Origin: Zoroaster sp. YZ-2022
Taxonomy: Eukaryota; Echinodermata; Asteroidea; Forcipulatida; Zoroasteridae
Reading direction: 5' to 3'
Assembly: GCA_029582265.1 (NCBI GenBank)
Contig: CM055816.1
Span: forward strand, 97,933,446 to 97,997,445
Length of the DNA: 64,000 bases
Positions 33,558 through 44,899 of this stretch are shown here, in pieces; position 1 is the first letter of the stretch; every line of letters starts with the position of its first letter. The notes beneath the pieces are model-generated. The model saw only the letters and a program-made list of their open reading frames with translations, had not been told where the DNA came from and ran no database searches. A program made the position numbers and the translations under genes.

Positions 33558-33757
33558 GGTGGGTGTGGGGGTGGGTGGGGTGTGGATAAAATTAAAAAAT
33601 TATATGAAAGGGTGGACGACTTATTAAAAATGTTGGTTGTTAAAAAAAGGGTGGGTAGAGATGGTTAAAAAAAGATTGAAAAACTTACTTAAAAAATGAA
33701 AAAACGATTTGAAAAGATGTAGTAGTATAATAAAGCAGGTGCATGAGTAAGTATTTA
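33558..33757 (+). repeat. Polinton left TIR
   Basis: Starts GGTGGGTGTGGGGGTGGGTG and is followed by TATGAAAGGGTGGACGAC, AAAAATGTTGGTTGTTAAAA, GGGTGGGTAGAGAT and GTAGTAGTATAATAAAG. Matches the reverse complement of 47927-48182, lacking about 50 bases present there. It includes the start codon of the first gene. Confidence 0.88.
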
Positions 33758-34228
33758 TCAAAACTGAGATTAGATGAATTAAAGGAAATTGCGCGTGATA
33801 AAAGACTATTAATGGTGCGAGACCTCAGAAGAAACAAAGTTAATAAACGGTCTTGGTATGAGGCGATAAAAATATATATAAAAAGAAACAGACCAACGGC
33901 ATTGTATAAATTAAACTTGGCTGAACTTAAAGAGCGTTTAGAAGCTGACAATATTGCTTTACCAATTGTTGGCAGCGGAAAAAGAGGGTATATTAAAAAA
34001 GATTACATCATTTCCATCAAAAGGTTTTACGCGTCACCAGTTGATGGTGGTGAGTTGAACTTTACTGAACCACCAGATGAAAGTGGAAGGCATTTACGTC
34101 AATGGAGGATGGATATACTGGTTGGTCATAGCAAAGAAAAAGATGTAATTGTTTTTTGGGAAGCTGTTAAGCCAAAGATTATAGACAAGTTAACCTCAGA
34201 CTTGCAGTGGGATAAAGTTTATGATTGA
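33743..34228 (+). CDS. Polinton terminal gene, HeH/SAP-like domain protein
   Basis: 161 residues, MSKYLSKLRLDELKEIARDK ... with two copies of a short helix-turn-helix unit (YLSKLRLDELKEIARDKRLL and ALYKLNLAELKERLEADNIA). Each is followed by a KR(S/G)WYEAI or KRGYIKKDYI helix. This pattern resembles SAP/HeH-type nucleic-acid-binding modules. It is open from start to stop and directly precedes the polymerase, so it may be an N-terminal DNA-binding or terminal-protein-like part of the replication system. No exact family is claimed. The start lies within the TIR. Confidence 0.6.
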   Translation: MSKYLSKLRLDELKEIARDKRLLMVRDLRRNKVNKRSWYEAIKIYIKRNRPTALYKLNLAELKERLEADNIALPIVGSGKRGYIKKDYIISIKRFYASPVDGGELNFTEPPDESGRHLRQWRMDILVGHSKEKDVIVFWEAVKPKIIDKLTSDLQWDKVYD

Positions 34229-34230
34229 AT

Positions 34231-36560
34231 TGATAATTAAAATGCATAAAGAGAGAGCAGATGGTACGATCGTTGGAAGGTCATCAACGTTTAATAATAA
34301 AATGTTAAGTTTGTTTGATCCAAATGAGATAGAAGAGAACTTAAGCACGGTCACACGATGGTTCTGGATGGGTGATAGATCGTGTTGAAACGATACATAT
34401 TAATATCGCAAGATATCAACCCTTAAGAGGTGGTTCTTATACCCCACTCCCAAAAGAGCTAAGTAACAAAAAAGCATGCATCAACGTCAAAAACAAAGAT
34501 AATGATTGTCTGAGGTGGGCGCTACGTGCTGCTTAGTTTCCAGCGAGTCATCATTCGGATATAATTTCTAGCTACCCATTGGAGGATGGTTTAAATTTTG
34601 ATGGGATTGATGCTCCAACTCCAATCAGTCAATCTTGTACTAAACGTTTTTGGTTACGAAAACAAAGCGATCGTAATTTATAAACTTAGCGATCAACCCG
34701 TAAACATAAAACGTATTAATTTATTATTAATTCACCAAAAAATAAATCGCACTACACATGGATCAAACATTTTGACCGTTTACTTTCCGATCAAACAAAA
34801 CATAAAGCTCGTAAACACTTTTGCGTAAGATGTTACACGGTTATTCTACTGAAGCATTGCTCCAAAAACACATTCTCGATTGTAATGGTATCGAAAGGCC
34901 GCCGGTTCGAATTGAGATGCCAAGCAAGGGTAAAAACGATCTACTACGTTTTCAAAACTTTCATAAAAAGATGAAAGTTCCTTATGTCATATACGCGGAC
35001 TTTGAAGCGATAATTTAAAAATGACGATGCGAGTACAACCAATACTAAAAAATTGCAAGAACACGTAGTTTGCGGTTATTCGTACATTGTTGTTCGATGC
35101 GACGGTCAAACTGAACCACCAGTGGTACACAGGGGTCAAGATGCTTCAAAACACTTTCTCGATGCGTTCATTGACGAAAAACAACAAATCAATGACATAT
35201 TTAAAAAACCTAAACAGATGTTTATGACGATAGGTGAAGTGAAAAATTATAAAAAAGCTAGCAAGTGTTGGATTTGTAAAAAAATTTTTTTTTACAGAGG
35301 CAACAAGAAAGTACGCGATCATTGTCACGTGACTGGAAAATATCGAGGCGCGGCGCATAATGTAATTTAACTGTAATTTAAAACTAAGACTAGAACCGAA
35401 CAAAACGTTTATCCCGGTAATATTTCATAATTTGCGAGGATACGACTCTCATCTCATCATGCAAGCCGCGTGTCGAGTTAAAGGAAATCTAAAGTGTATC
35501 CCAAACAACATGGACAAGTATATTTCTTTTTCAATCGGGCAACTGCGATTTATCGACAGCGCTCAATTTTACATGCTTCGTTAGATAAGCTTGTTAAATC
35601 AAACAATCCTCATTCTTTATTAATAATAATATCTACCAAGTACGAACCAAATCGAGACAAACTAAAATTGCTTTTAAACAAAGGTATTTATCCCTACGAA
35701 TACATGGACGATTTTGAACGTTTTGAAGAAACGAGTCTTCCTAAAAGACGAAAGCATTACAAACGAGCAATATGAGCATGCTTTGAATGTCTGGAAAAAG
35801 TATGATTGTAAAAATCTAGGCGATTATCACGATTTGTACGTGCGTACGGATACTTGCTTATTGGCTGACGTCTTTGAACATTTTCGTGCAACTTGTATGA
35901 AACAGTACGAATTAGATCCCGCTCATTATTTTACACTAGTCCAGGCTTGAGTTGGGACGCGCTGTTGAAACATTCGAACGTTTGTTTAGAACTATTGACG
36001 GATAACGACATGCATTTATTTATAGAAAAGGGTGTTAGGGGAGGTACATCGATGGTGAGCGAAAGATACGCTAAAGCAAACAATTATTATTTACCCGATT
36101 ACGACCCAACAAAACCTATGAATTATATTCAATATTTAGACGCGAATAACCTTTACGGTTGGGCGATGACTCAATACCTTCCGACTGGGAAATTTAAATG
36201 GTTAACTGAAGATAAAATTGATTCGTTCGATATAAAATCAATCTCGCCAGAATCGGGGGTGGGGTACATTTTAGAAGTTGATCTCGAATATCCTAAAGAA
36301 TTACACAATTCTCACAACTCCTTTCCACTTGCTCCAGAGTCGTTGGTAGTTCCAAAGGAATGGATGTCTGATTATCAGCAATTGCTATTGAAAGGCAAAC
36401 CCGCACCAAACGTTAAAAAATTTGTTCCAAATTTAAACGACAAGTCAAAATACGTTCTTCATTATCGTAATTTGCAATTGTATTTACAACTTGGTATGAA
36501 ACTAACTAAAATTTATAGGGTTTTAAAATTTAATCAATCCCCATGGAATGAAGTCTTACA
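34231..36560 (+). pseudogene. Polinton protein-primed DNA polymerase B, broken and truncated
   Basis: Pieces in shifting frames show the N-terminal domain (INIARYQPLRGGSYTPLPKE), the first exonuclease motif (VPYVIYADFEAII, about 34980), a Cys/His element (CWICKKIFF, DHCHVTGKYRG) and Exo II (VIFHNLRGYDSHLIMQ, about 35430). Exo III (LYVRTDTCLLADVFEHF, about 35840) and polymerase motif A (IQYLDANNLYGWAMTQYLP, about 36130-36190) follow. The frame from 35893 is intact to about 36555. Motifs B and C (the YxDTD site) are absent because the gene stops where Gypsy C begins. At least five frameshifts or stops, so inactive. Confidence 0.88.
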
Positions 36561-36758
36561 GGTACATGTTACCTTCCGATGGAGGTAGTGGTCCTACTAT
36601 GTCGATGTGTATGTGGTCGAAACGTACGTCTGGTGTTGAAAAAGTTCCAAGTGGAGATTTGGTGTGTCGGTGTATTTTCGTTCATTGACAAGCAAGACAT
36701 GTCTTGGCCCAAAATCTTACGTCTTTGTTAATGCTAGGCCACACAAAACGTGCAGTAA

Positions 36759-38642
36759 TTAACCGCTGTGCAGCGAGTTGAAAATTGCTTGACGAAATGC
36801 CTTAGGTATGTAAGGACGAGCTGTGCTGGTAGAGACATCACATATTATGGTGCCGTCAGAAAATGGTAGAGGGATGGACTTAAACTGCAAAGATGATGTT
36901 GTGGACTGCAATATGTTAAGTTCATCATCGTCTTTCTGAACTTCAGCAATCTCGGCAAAATCTATCTTTGACGACATATTAAGTGTACTCACGCCTAAGC
37001 GAGATAAGGCGTCTGCAACAGTGTTTTCCTTGCCACTGATGTGACGAATATCTGTCGTGAACTGTGATATGTTGTCAAGATGTCGTATCTCTCTTGGTGA
37101 GTAGCGGTCTGGTTTGGCGTTAAAGGAAGGAGTCAATGGTTTGTGATCGGTGTAGATACAGAATTGTCTCCCTTCCACACTGTGTTGAAAATGTCGAATC
37201 CCCAAATATGCAGCTAGCAACTCGCGACCAAAAGTGCTATACCTGGTTTCAGCTGGCTGCAGACGCTTAGAGAAAAACGATATGGGTTCCCATACTTCGT
37301 CGACGAGTTGTTGTAAAACACCTCCAACGGCTACATCGGATGCATCAACCATGAGACAAATTGGTGCGGTTGACCGTGGATGAACAAGAAGAGTCGCTTG
37401 AGATAAAACAGTTTTGACCTCGTTGAATGCAGATAGTGCTGCACTGTCGAGTACAATTGCTTTATTCTTCTTCTTGCTTTTAAGAAGGTCGGTAAGTGGT
37501 TGAACGATGTCTGCACAATGAGGAATGAAACGTCGATAAAAGTTGATGAGTCCTAGAAATTCTCTGAGCTTGCGTATTGAGTCTGGTACGGGAAAATCTT
37601 GTATCACCGTCACCTTAGTTTCCAGTGGTCGGATACCGTGTTCATCAACGACATGACCGAGGAATGTTAGAGATGAGGCGCCAAATTTACATTTAGCCGG
37701 GTTGATGATAACTCCGTACTGAGACAAACGCGAAAACAAAATATATAGATGTTGTTCATGCTCTTCAACCGTGTCGCTAGCAACGAGTAAATCATCGATG
37801 TAAGCATATACGAACGGAAAACCACGAAGTACCTCGTCGATGAAGCGTTGAAAAGTCTGTGCAGCATTACGTAGCCCAAAGGGCATGCGCACGAACTCAA
37901 ATAGTCCAAAAGGTGTTGTGATTGCAGTTTTGTGTATGTCTGCTGGATCCACAGGTATTTGATGGTAGGCGCGCACCAGGTCTATCTTGGAAAAAGCCTT
38001 TTTTCCTTGTAGTCCGGCGGTATAATCTTGTAAGTGCGGTATAGGATAGCAGTCTGGAATTGTACGCTGGTTCAGTGCACGGTAGTCTCTGCATGGTCTC
38101 CAATCTCCATATGTCTTATTGGGGATCATGTGCAGGGGTGATGGCCAGTTACTGCTAGATGGTCGCACGATGCCCAATTCACACATGTGTTCGAATTCGT
38201 GTTTGGCGATAGTATAGCGGTCTGGAGCTAAGCGTCGTGGCCGGGCTGAAACTGGTTGTCCGCGCGTGTCAATGTGGTGAGTTGTGGTATGTTTAACTGT
38301 TGTTGCTTGATAAACTGGTCGTGCGATGTCGGCATGTTGCTGAAGTATTGCGTCATAGCGAGCTGAATTGTCGGATTTTGCAAATATTGGGCAAATTGAT
38401 GGTGTTGAACAGGCTATCGTCTTTATGGAAAGATTGATGGTGGTGTCGATAAGTCTATGACCCTTTACGTCAACAATCAGTCCATAGTGTCGTAAAAAAT
38501 CTGCGCCAACGATAGGTGTAGATACAGCTGCTACTATAAAAATCCAGCGGTATGTTCGCCTTAAACCTAAGTTTATTGTAACTGATCTTTCTCCAAATGT
38601 CGCGATTGGCGATTGGTTGACTGCTTGAAGAATTACCAGCAT
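36759..38642 (-). pseudogene. Gypsy C protease-RT-RNase H-integrase start
   Basis: 627-residue open frame. It includes a degenerate retropepsin end ([20 protein letters not shown]) and RT ([80 protein letters not shown]). RNase H ([54 protein letters not shown]) and the integrase N-terminus ([11 protein letters not shown] ... [12 protein letters not shown]) follow. Catalytic residues of RT and RNase H are present. The frame ends by frameshift before the HHCC site. Confidence 0.88.
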
Positions 38643-39477
38643 TCACCTGATGTATGTCGTTGTGCGCTGCTACTGCGGCTACGAGATCGTTGGTGCGGGG
38701 TGTCACGACTTCTCTTCCTGGATGTATGATCTCTGCTTAGGGCTCCCAACATGTGTGCCGATAATTGTTGAACTTGTAGAGTTAATTGTTGAACTTGCGA
38801 CTGTAGGTTCTGTATATCTGTAGAGGGTGGTATAACCGAGGCAGCTGGTGCATTATGTGGAGAAGTTGATGCTTCCATGGTTGCTATGGTAGGCCCAACT
38901 GGTATCGCAACTATGATGATCTTGTCTGCTATTTCAGCAACCTGTTCGATGTTAACACTATCACTCGTTGAGGCGAGGATAAGTTGAACGTTGGTAGGTA
39001 ACCGCTGAAGAAAGAGTTGTTTTAGGATGCGTTCCTCTAACTTATTATCCCCCAAAAGTTGCTTCATGCGACGTAGCAGTTGTGAGGGTTCCTATCTCCT
39101 AATTCTTCCGAAATAAGAAGTTGGTGTAGCTTGTTTTGTTCGGAGGCCGAGGTGCGACGTGCTAATTATGTTTTAAGAATGTTAAAGCAATCTGTTTGAG
39201 GTGGGTCGATTAAAAGGTCACGAACCTCTTCAGCGATTTCTGGTTGCAAAGAAACAACGTAGGCAAATTTTGTATTCTGTGATTTTATTCCCCTTATGGT
39301 GAATTGAGCTTCCACTTGTGGAAACCAAAAACTGGATCATTGGGCCAAAAGGGTGGCCGTTTTAGGCTAACGGCAGCAAGTGGAGGGGTTGTTGCGGGTT
39401 CGTCAACATCCGGTTTGGTGATCATGGTTGTGATGTAACGTTCCAGTGATGTGATGTATCCCAGTGAAAATGTCACA
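38633..39477 (-). pseudogene. Gypsy C Gag
   Basis: Frame 39476-39294 (PPFWPNDPVFGFHKWKLNSP) and frame 39067-38633 (MKQLLGDNKLEERILKQLFL, QRLPTNVQLILASTSDSV, ADKIIIVA) are parts of the capsid region. They are followed by a Gln-rich coiled stretch and a basic Arg/Ser tail (RKRSRDTPHQRSRSRSSS). Between them (39290-39070) the frame is shifted (EELGDR). No zinc knuckle seen. Confidence 0.75.
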
Positions 39478-39845
39478 AATTGACAAAAAGCAATGTAGTA
39501 ATTGCTAAACGTAAATATAACTATTACTTACTTAACCGCTCGGTTAAAATTCCATATCATCGGTCCCGTTTCGGAAAATCCAAGATAGCGGCGAGGATAC
39601 AAGCACGTGTAGAAATGTCAGAAATGAACGTCGACTCCGCGAAAATATCTGGTTTCTTTTCCACAGAAAAGGAGGTCGCAAAACCGTACGTAAACTTCTT
39701 TTGGTGAACACAAGCAGTGTCTATATTTATAGTCAATAATTGGGGTCTTTATGTAGACCAAAATCGTAGAAAAATTACTCCACACTGACGAAATCAAACT
39801 AGAACTCTCGCTGTACACGACCGCTCACTATGAAAGTCAGTCACA

Positions 39846-40251
39846 TTGTGTTTGAAAAAACGAAATCTCGCGCGTTGTGAGATGTGCAAAAAATGTACCA
39901 AGTCCACGGCTGTTGCATGTCGCGATAAAAAGGTATATGCTATTTTAAGTCACCACAGTACCATCGTCGCTTCAATCTTACCGAGCGTAAAACCAATCTC
40001 AATACCGCCTATACCACCTACGCCTACACCAACTGGTGGTGGTGTAAAAGACTGGATACAAAAAACTCTATCGGAGATACTAAAGAATTAAACTTGGATT
40101 GAAAGCCTTAGATTCTTTACCAACTATTATTGGAGGAGTTTTGAGTTGGTTATTGACTCAACTTTCAAAAGTGGTAGGATGGGCGGCGGAACATGTGTGG
40201 CTATTTGTAAGCGGAGTCGGAATTTTAGTTTTATCTTATATTCAACGTTGA
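39846..40251 (+). pseudogene. Polinton small hydrophobic protein
   Basis: After Gypsy C the plus strand has PPIPPTPTPTGGGVKDWIQK then TLSEILK. With a one-base shift near 40088 it continues LGLKALDSLPTIIGGVLSWL then LTQLSKVVGWAAEHVWLFVS and a TGA at 40249-40251. A Pro-rich linker followed by a Trp-containing amphipathic/transmembrane C-terminus is a conserved small Polinton gene of unknown role, possibly virion or membrane associated. It converges tail to tail with the minus-strand gene ending at 40242. Confidence 0.55.
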
Positions 40252-40849
40252 AACAAATCGTAAATAATGACGCCTAGTCTGCCGATAATTGCAAAACCAA
40301 AATTCAGAGATTTTATTTTCATCTTGGTGAGTATCGACCGGTTGCTGTATCGATTGGTAGATGTATCGTGAAACTGTGATGGTAGTTGTTGAGAATTAGT
40401 AGATTGTGATTGCGGTTGTAGAGGTGATAAATCGTTGAACAATGGTTCTGGTAGAGGTGATATATCGTTGGACAATGGTTCTGGTAAAAGTGATAGATCG
40501 GGTGTTGAATTTGTGTCTTGGTTCGATCCGAGTGATAAATCAGACGTTGCGATTAAAACATTGTTGTTGTATCCCACGTACGTACCTATACGCAAATTCA
40601 TGTCGGATGGCATAAGGTATAAACCTTCTCCGATGACAAAGTTTAACTGCGATCGAGCGTATTGTAAAGAATCTTGGTACCTCTGAATAGAAGATTGAAA
40701 ATCTAATGTTGAATCGATCGAAGCCTCGAGAATGTTTATAAATTCTCTTTTAGCATCTAAACCGGTACCAGCTATGAGAATGCGTGTTTTAGCTTGAGCT
40801 TGATCTCCCAATGTCGCGTAAACGTACGTTCTTATAGAGTCGTTGATTC
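40242..40849 (-). pseudogene. Polinton conserved minus-strand gene, 3' half
   Basis: Frame from 40811 reads MGDQAQAKTRILIAGTGLDA, KREFINILEASIDSTLDFQS, SIQRYQDSLQYARSQLNFVI and GEGLYLMPSDMNLRIGTYVG. It then has a Ser/Pro/Gln-rich low-complexity tail with repeats (SLLPEPLSNDISPLPEPLFN). It is the continuation of 45697-44905 beyond the LINE. It is a conserved Polinton-type protein of unclear function, perhaps structural. Confidence 0.6.
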
Positions 40850-41280
40850 AAGGTTCAAGTTTCAAGGTTCATTTATTTTTCCACAGCATCAAAATTCATC
40901 AATAACAATAGAAAGTAGTGAGATAAGTAAAGAATTAAAAATATTACAATAGAAAGTAAAAGTGACAGATATGGGTGATACTGCAGAGGGACCCATTGAG
41001 AAGCAGAGCTTGTAAACATGTGCATTGAGCCGGAAATAAGAAGATAATGTCCATTGTACCATGGGCCCACTGCATAATGAGGTTCCATGGATATACCAAC
41101 ATGTAATAGGGCTCAATGTACATGCTGCATACATATGAAACAAATATATAATAAATATAAAAGAAATAGTTACTTAAACATACACAAGTAATACACAAAC
41201 AATACAATGGACAGTGGCTACAGAACAGACAGACTTAAACAGCTCAGCATGGAATGTTATATAAATGCAAAAACATGGTT

Positions 41281-41874
41281 TCAATAATAAGAATTCAACA
41301 GGATAGATTTAAACACACGTTTAAAAATGTGGATATATTTTGATGCTTTAAGTTCATCAGTAAATGTGTTCCAAAGCCTGGGGCCCTCATATTTGATAGT
41401 TTTGCGAGCAAATGAAGTTCGAATAGATGGGATATGAAAATTGGAAGCTTGACGAGTGGAATGAGAATGGATTTCATAATTCCGGGTAAATATACTGTTA
41501 ATTGAATATGGTAAGGTGTTGCAGTTTGATTGAAACATGAGGGACCCAAGCTGATGAAAATATAAATCTTTAAGTTTTAAAGTCCTATGTTTAATGAAAA
41601 GGCGATCCGTGTGTGCATGAAAGTCAGTACAATTAATTACACGTAAAGCTCTCTTCTGTAGAAGAAGTAACCTGATTAAATTAGTAACAGAGCTATTTCC
41701 CCATGCGAGTATTCCATAGTTAAGGTAAGATAATGTATTATAAAGAGATTCAAGGACAGATGAGGGAATAAAATGTTTGATCCTATTAATCACACCAATG
41801 TTCCTAGCAATAATTTTACAAATATGATCAATATGATTTTTCCATGTTAATCCAGAGTCAATAAACAATCCCAA
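41281..41874 (-). pseudogene. LINE RT C-terminal region
   Basis: Contains MGLFIDSGLTWKNHIDHICK, IARNIGVINRIKHFIPSSVL, LNYGILAWGNSSVTN, LLQKRALRVINC and YEGPRLWNTF. These are typical C-terminal words. The same region of a related LINE is at 61370-61900. Confidence 0.85.
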
Positions 41875-42072
41875 AAATTTACAACAATCATTTCTTTTAA
41901 TGATGCAATCATTAATTATTAGTTCATAGGGATTACTGAATTACTGAACAACATATTAGTTGGTTTTAGCAACATTGAGGTATAACTTATTGACTCTGAA
42001 CCAGTTGGCAACTAATTTGAGTTCATTGTTCACAGTATCAATAAGATAATTAAGGTTACTGTGAGAAAAAAA

Positions 42073-42718
42073 TTAATTAGAATCATCAGCAAACAAAACA
42101 AAAGATAGTACATTAGAAGATTTAGTAAAGTCATTTATGTATAATATAACAAGTAATGGTCCTAGAATTGATCCTTGGGTTACGCTATATGTGAGAATGC
42201 TGGAGTTTGAATTTATACCATTAATAGATACATATTGGGATCTATCAGAGAGATAACTCCTAAACCATTCGAGTGAAGTTCCCCGAATGCCATAAAAAGG
42301 AAGTTTATACAATAAAATGTCATGATCAATTGTATCAAATACCTTGAAAGATCTAGAAATATCCCTACAGTGTGTTTGGAGTCATCAATTGCATTAGAAA
42401 CTTTATCTATAAAATCAAGAAGGGCATGAGTGATAGAATGCTTATTACGAAACCAAATTGTGAATTAGCCAAGATATTACATTTATTTAGGAATTTAATA
42501 GTTTGAGCATAGATGCATTTCTCAAAAAGTTTGGGAAAACATGACAGGATAGAGACAGGTCTATAATTATTGACACAGTTAGGATCACCCTTTTTAAAAA
42601 CTGGAATGACTTTGGCAATTTTCAATTGGGAGGGAACAACACCAGTCATAAAATAAGTATTAATAATATGTGCAAGTGGCTTACAGGTGGCATTAATAGA
42701 ATTTTTGATAATAGACAT
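42073..42718 (-). pseudogene. LINE reverse transcriptase
   Basis: Frame 42718-42407 has KPLAHIINTYFMTGVVPSQL, KIAKVIPVFKKGDPNCVNNY and RPVSILSCFPKLFEKCI. Frame 42312-42073 has LEWFRSYLSDRSQYVSINGI, YSVTQGSILGPLLVILYIND and SFVLFADDSN (FADD catalytic box). The catalytic motif 3 stretch between them (42400-42315) is readable in another frame. Confidence 0.85.
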
Positions 42719-43025
42719 ATTAATTTTATCATGACCAGAACTTTTTTGCTTTGCAAACTGTTAACAATGTCAATTATCTCAAGTTCATTAGCTGGTGTAA
42801 GAAATAAAGAATTTGGATAAAGAATTTGGACAGGTAATCTGTAAACCTAGAAGACTGTGAGGGTTGAATGTTGTTTGCAAGATTAGGACCAATATTCGTA
42901 AAGTAATCATTAAAGCAATTAGCGATTTGATCAGTATTATTTATCAAATTTCCATCAGAAATAATACTACTAATGGTGCGAGAAGATTTGTTGTATTTAA
43001 AACAGAATTAATTACTTTCCAAGTG

Positions 43026-43652
43026 TTACGAATATTGTTTTTTCCTGTTCAAACTGACGAGCATAATAAACCTTTTTGGATGTACGTAAGAGGCCTGTAA
43101 GATCAGAGTATTTTTATATTTAGTATATTTGTTTTTGTGAGAAATCGTGGGATTAGACAAATATTGACGATATAGTTTATTTTTCTTGTTGATGGATTTA
43201 AGGAGTGAATAAGTAATCCAGGGTGTATTTGAACTATGATTGGTTTTGGTTTTGTGATTATGTCGAGTAAGCGGAATGTTTTTGTCGTACAAATAATTGA
43301 AATTATCTATAAATGTATTAAAGGCTACTTCAGGATGATCACAGCATAAAACCTCATCCCAATCAGTAGCATACAAATCATCATTAAATCTTTCAAGGTT
43401 AATGCTAGAAAAGTTACGAATAAAAGAAGAACTACCATTTCGACTACTGGGAGCACTTGAGTTGGGAGACTGTATAAACATAAAAATTGGTAAGTGATCT
43501 GAAATATCAGATATTAAAATACCAGATTTAGGGGTATGTAAAATATTATTAGAAAATAAATTATCAATAAGTGTACCAGAGGTGCACGGTATAATACTGG
43601 GAATTATTAGATAAAAAGAATGGACTATTGATATCAACATCTTCATCATCAA
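43026..43652 (-). pseudogene. LINE endonuclease C-terminus and linker
   Basis: SGTLIDNLFSNNILHTPKSG and ISDISDHLPIFMFIQ carry the SDH catalytic His region of APE endonuclease; the basic linker has INKKNKLYRQYLSNPT. The N-terminal half of the endonuclease was not found in 43660-44160. Confidence 0.78.
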
Positions 43653-44164
43653 TATTAATCACAAACTCATCATTTCTAGTTCCAGTCATATTGGGTTGGC
43701 AAAGAATCCAAAATTTCAACCATCAATTGCATAACACAATTTCTTAGTATTGATAGGCCGACCACATGAACAGCAATACAAACAAAACTAAAGTACACAC
43801 AACAAATGAAAACGAAGGAGGATAAATACAATAATACAAAATACAAGAATGGGCGGGACATAAATGCAACGTGGTTAGATCACAGGTCAAACGACACAGT
43901 ACATATTGATTAATGTATCCTGAAAAGTAATGCAAATTACATCTCCAGGCAAGACAAAAACCTCTTCGAAAATGGCCAAAACTGTTTAGAAACTTGAGCA
44001 CCTGAAGGTAAAGTTACACGTCAATACAACGAGAAGGCTTAGAAATAATTATAAATGCCTACGAAAGATTAATACTATATACATTCTAGATGAAAAGATC
44101 TCATCAGGGAGATACCGCGAGAGTTTTAGTGGCCACGATACTCCTTCCCGTCAATGAACAGCTT

Positions 44165-44870
44165 TCAATTTTTGAAGGCAGGTCTTTTGTTGTCATCGTA
44201 GGCTTTTTTCATCACCTCTCTAAGAGAGTGTTTCTTCTTTAAGTCGACTAGCGGTAGGTCTTGCATCACATAGATGTGAGTGTTGGCCAGTGCTTTTTTG
44301 GCGGTAGTAAGTACCACTTGCTTCTCGGGGCGACGCAGAAACTTTACCAAGATGTGACGTGGCTTTTCAGGACTGCGGCTACCAGTACGGTGAGCGTTCT
44401 CGAGTTGAACATCAGGTAGTTTAAATTTTTCACAGAGAATCTGTCGCATGCTGTCCAGAACATCAGCTGGTGTTTCATTGTTCTTCTCCGCAACACCACA
44501 TAATCTCAAGTTGAAATTTCTAGAATATCTTTCGAGCTGCAGAATAGTCTTTTCGACTTCATCTAGTCGATGTGTTGTAGATGTGATGGTGGAAGTCATT
44601 TTGTCGATAACACCTTTTGAATGGTCAACTTTGTGCTGAAGCTCTTCTACAGTACTATTTGTAAAAGCCATTGATGTTTCCATTTCTGTTTGTTTGTTTT
44701 CTACTACTGCAATTCTGTCAATAAGCTTATGCTGGTTTAGAAGAACATTATCAAGCTTCTTATTACACCAGACAACATGTCGCGAAGCTCACTACGCAAG
44801 GTACCAATTTCACTGGTTACAGCAATTGACCTACTCGAGTCTAGTTTGTCTGTCCTTGAGTCACTCCTTG
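44165..44870 (-). pseudogene. LINE ORF1 protein
   Basis: Coiled coil (LQHKVDHSKGVIDKMTSTIT, THRLDEVEKTILQLE) followed by an RRM-like core (RYSRNFNLRLCGVAEKNNET, RPRHILVKFLRRPEKQVVL) and a C-terminal domain (LANTHIYVMQDLPLVDLKKK). This is the ORF1 architecture (coiled coil plus RRM plus CTD) of L1-type and some CR1-group LINEs. The N-terminal part upstream of 44683 (SEIGTLRSELRDMLSGVIKK) is in a neighbouring frame. Confidence 0.8.
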
Positions 44871-44898
44871 AGCTAATCCCGGAATTCCGGGATTAGCT
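44871..44898. repeat. Perfect 28-bp palindrome at the LINE/Polinton junction
   Basis: AGCTAATCCCGGAA followed by TTCCGGGATTAGCT is exactly self-complementary and sits at the 5' edge of the LINE insertion. Confidence 0.9.
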
Positions 44899-44899
44899 T

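Larger units (their letters stand above)
36561..39830 (-). mobile_element. Gypsy element C inside the Polinton, 3' truncated
   Basis: Minus-strand order is gag (39477-38640 in several frames), protease-RT-RNase H (38642-36900) and the start of integrase. The inner edge at about 36561 falls within integrase (RFDHIHIDIVGPL), so integrase core, 3' LTR and the adjoining polymerase end were lost together, probably in one deletion. The 5' UTR/LTR probably occupies about 39478-39830 but was not proven. RT is intact and the most complete of the three Gypsy copies. Confidence 0.82.
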
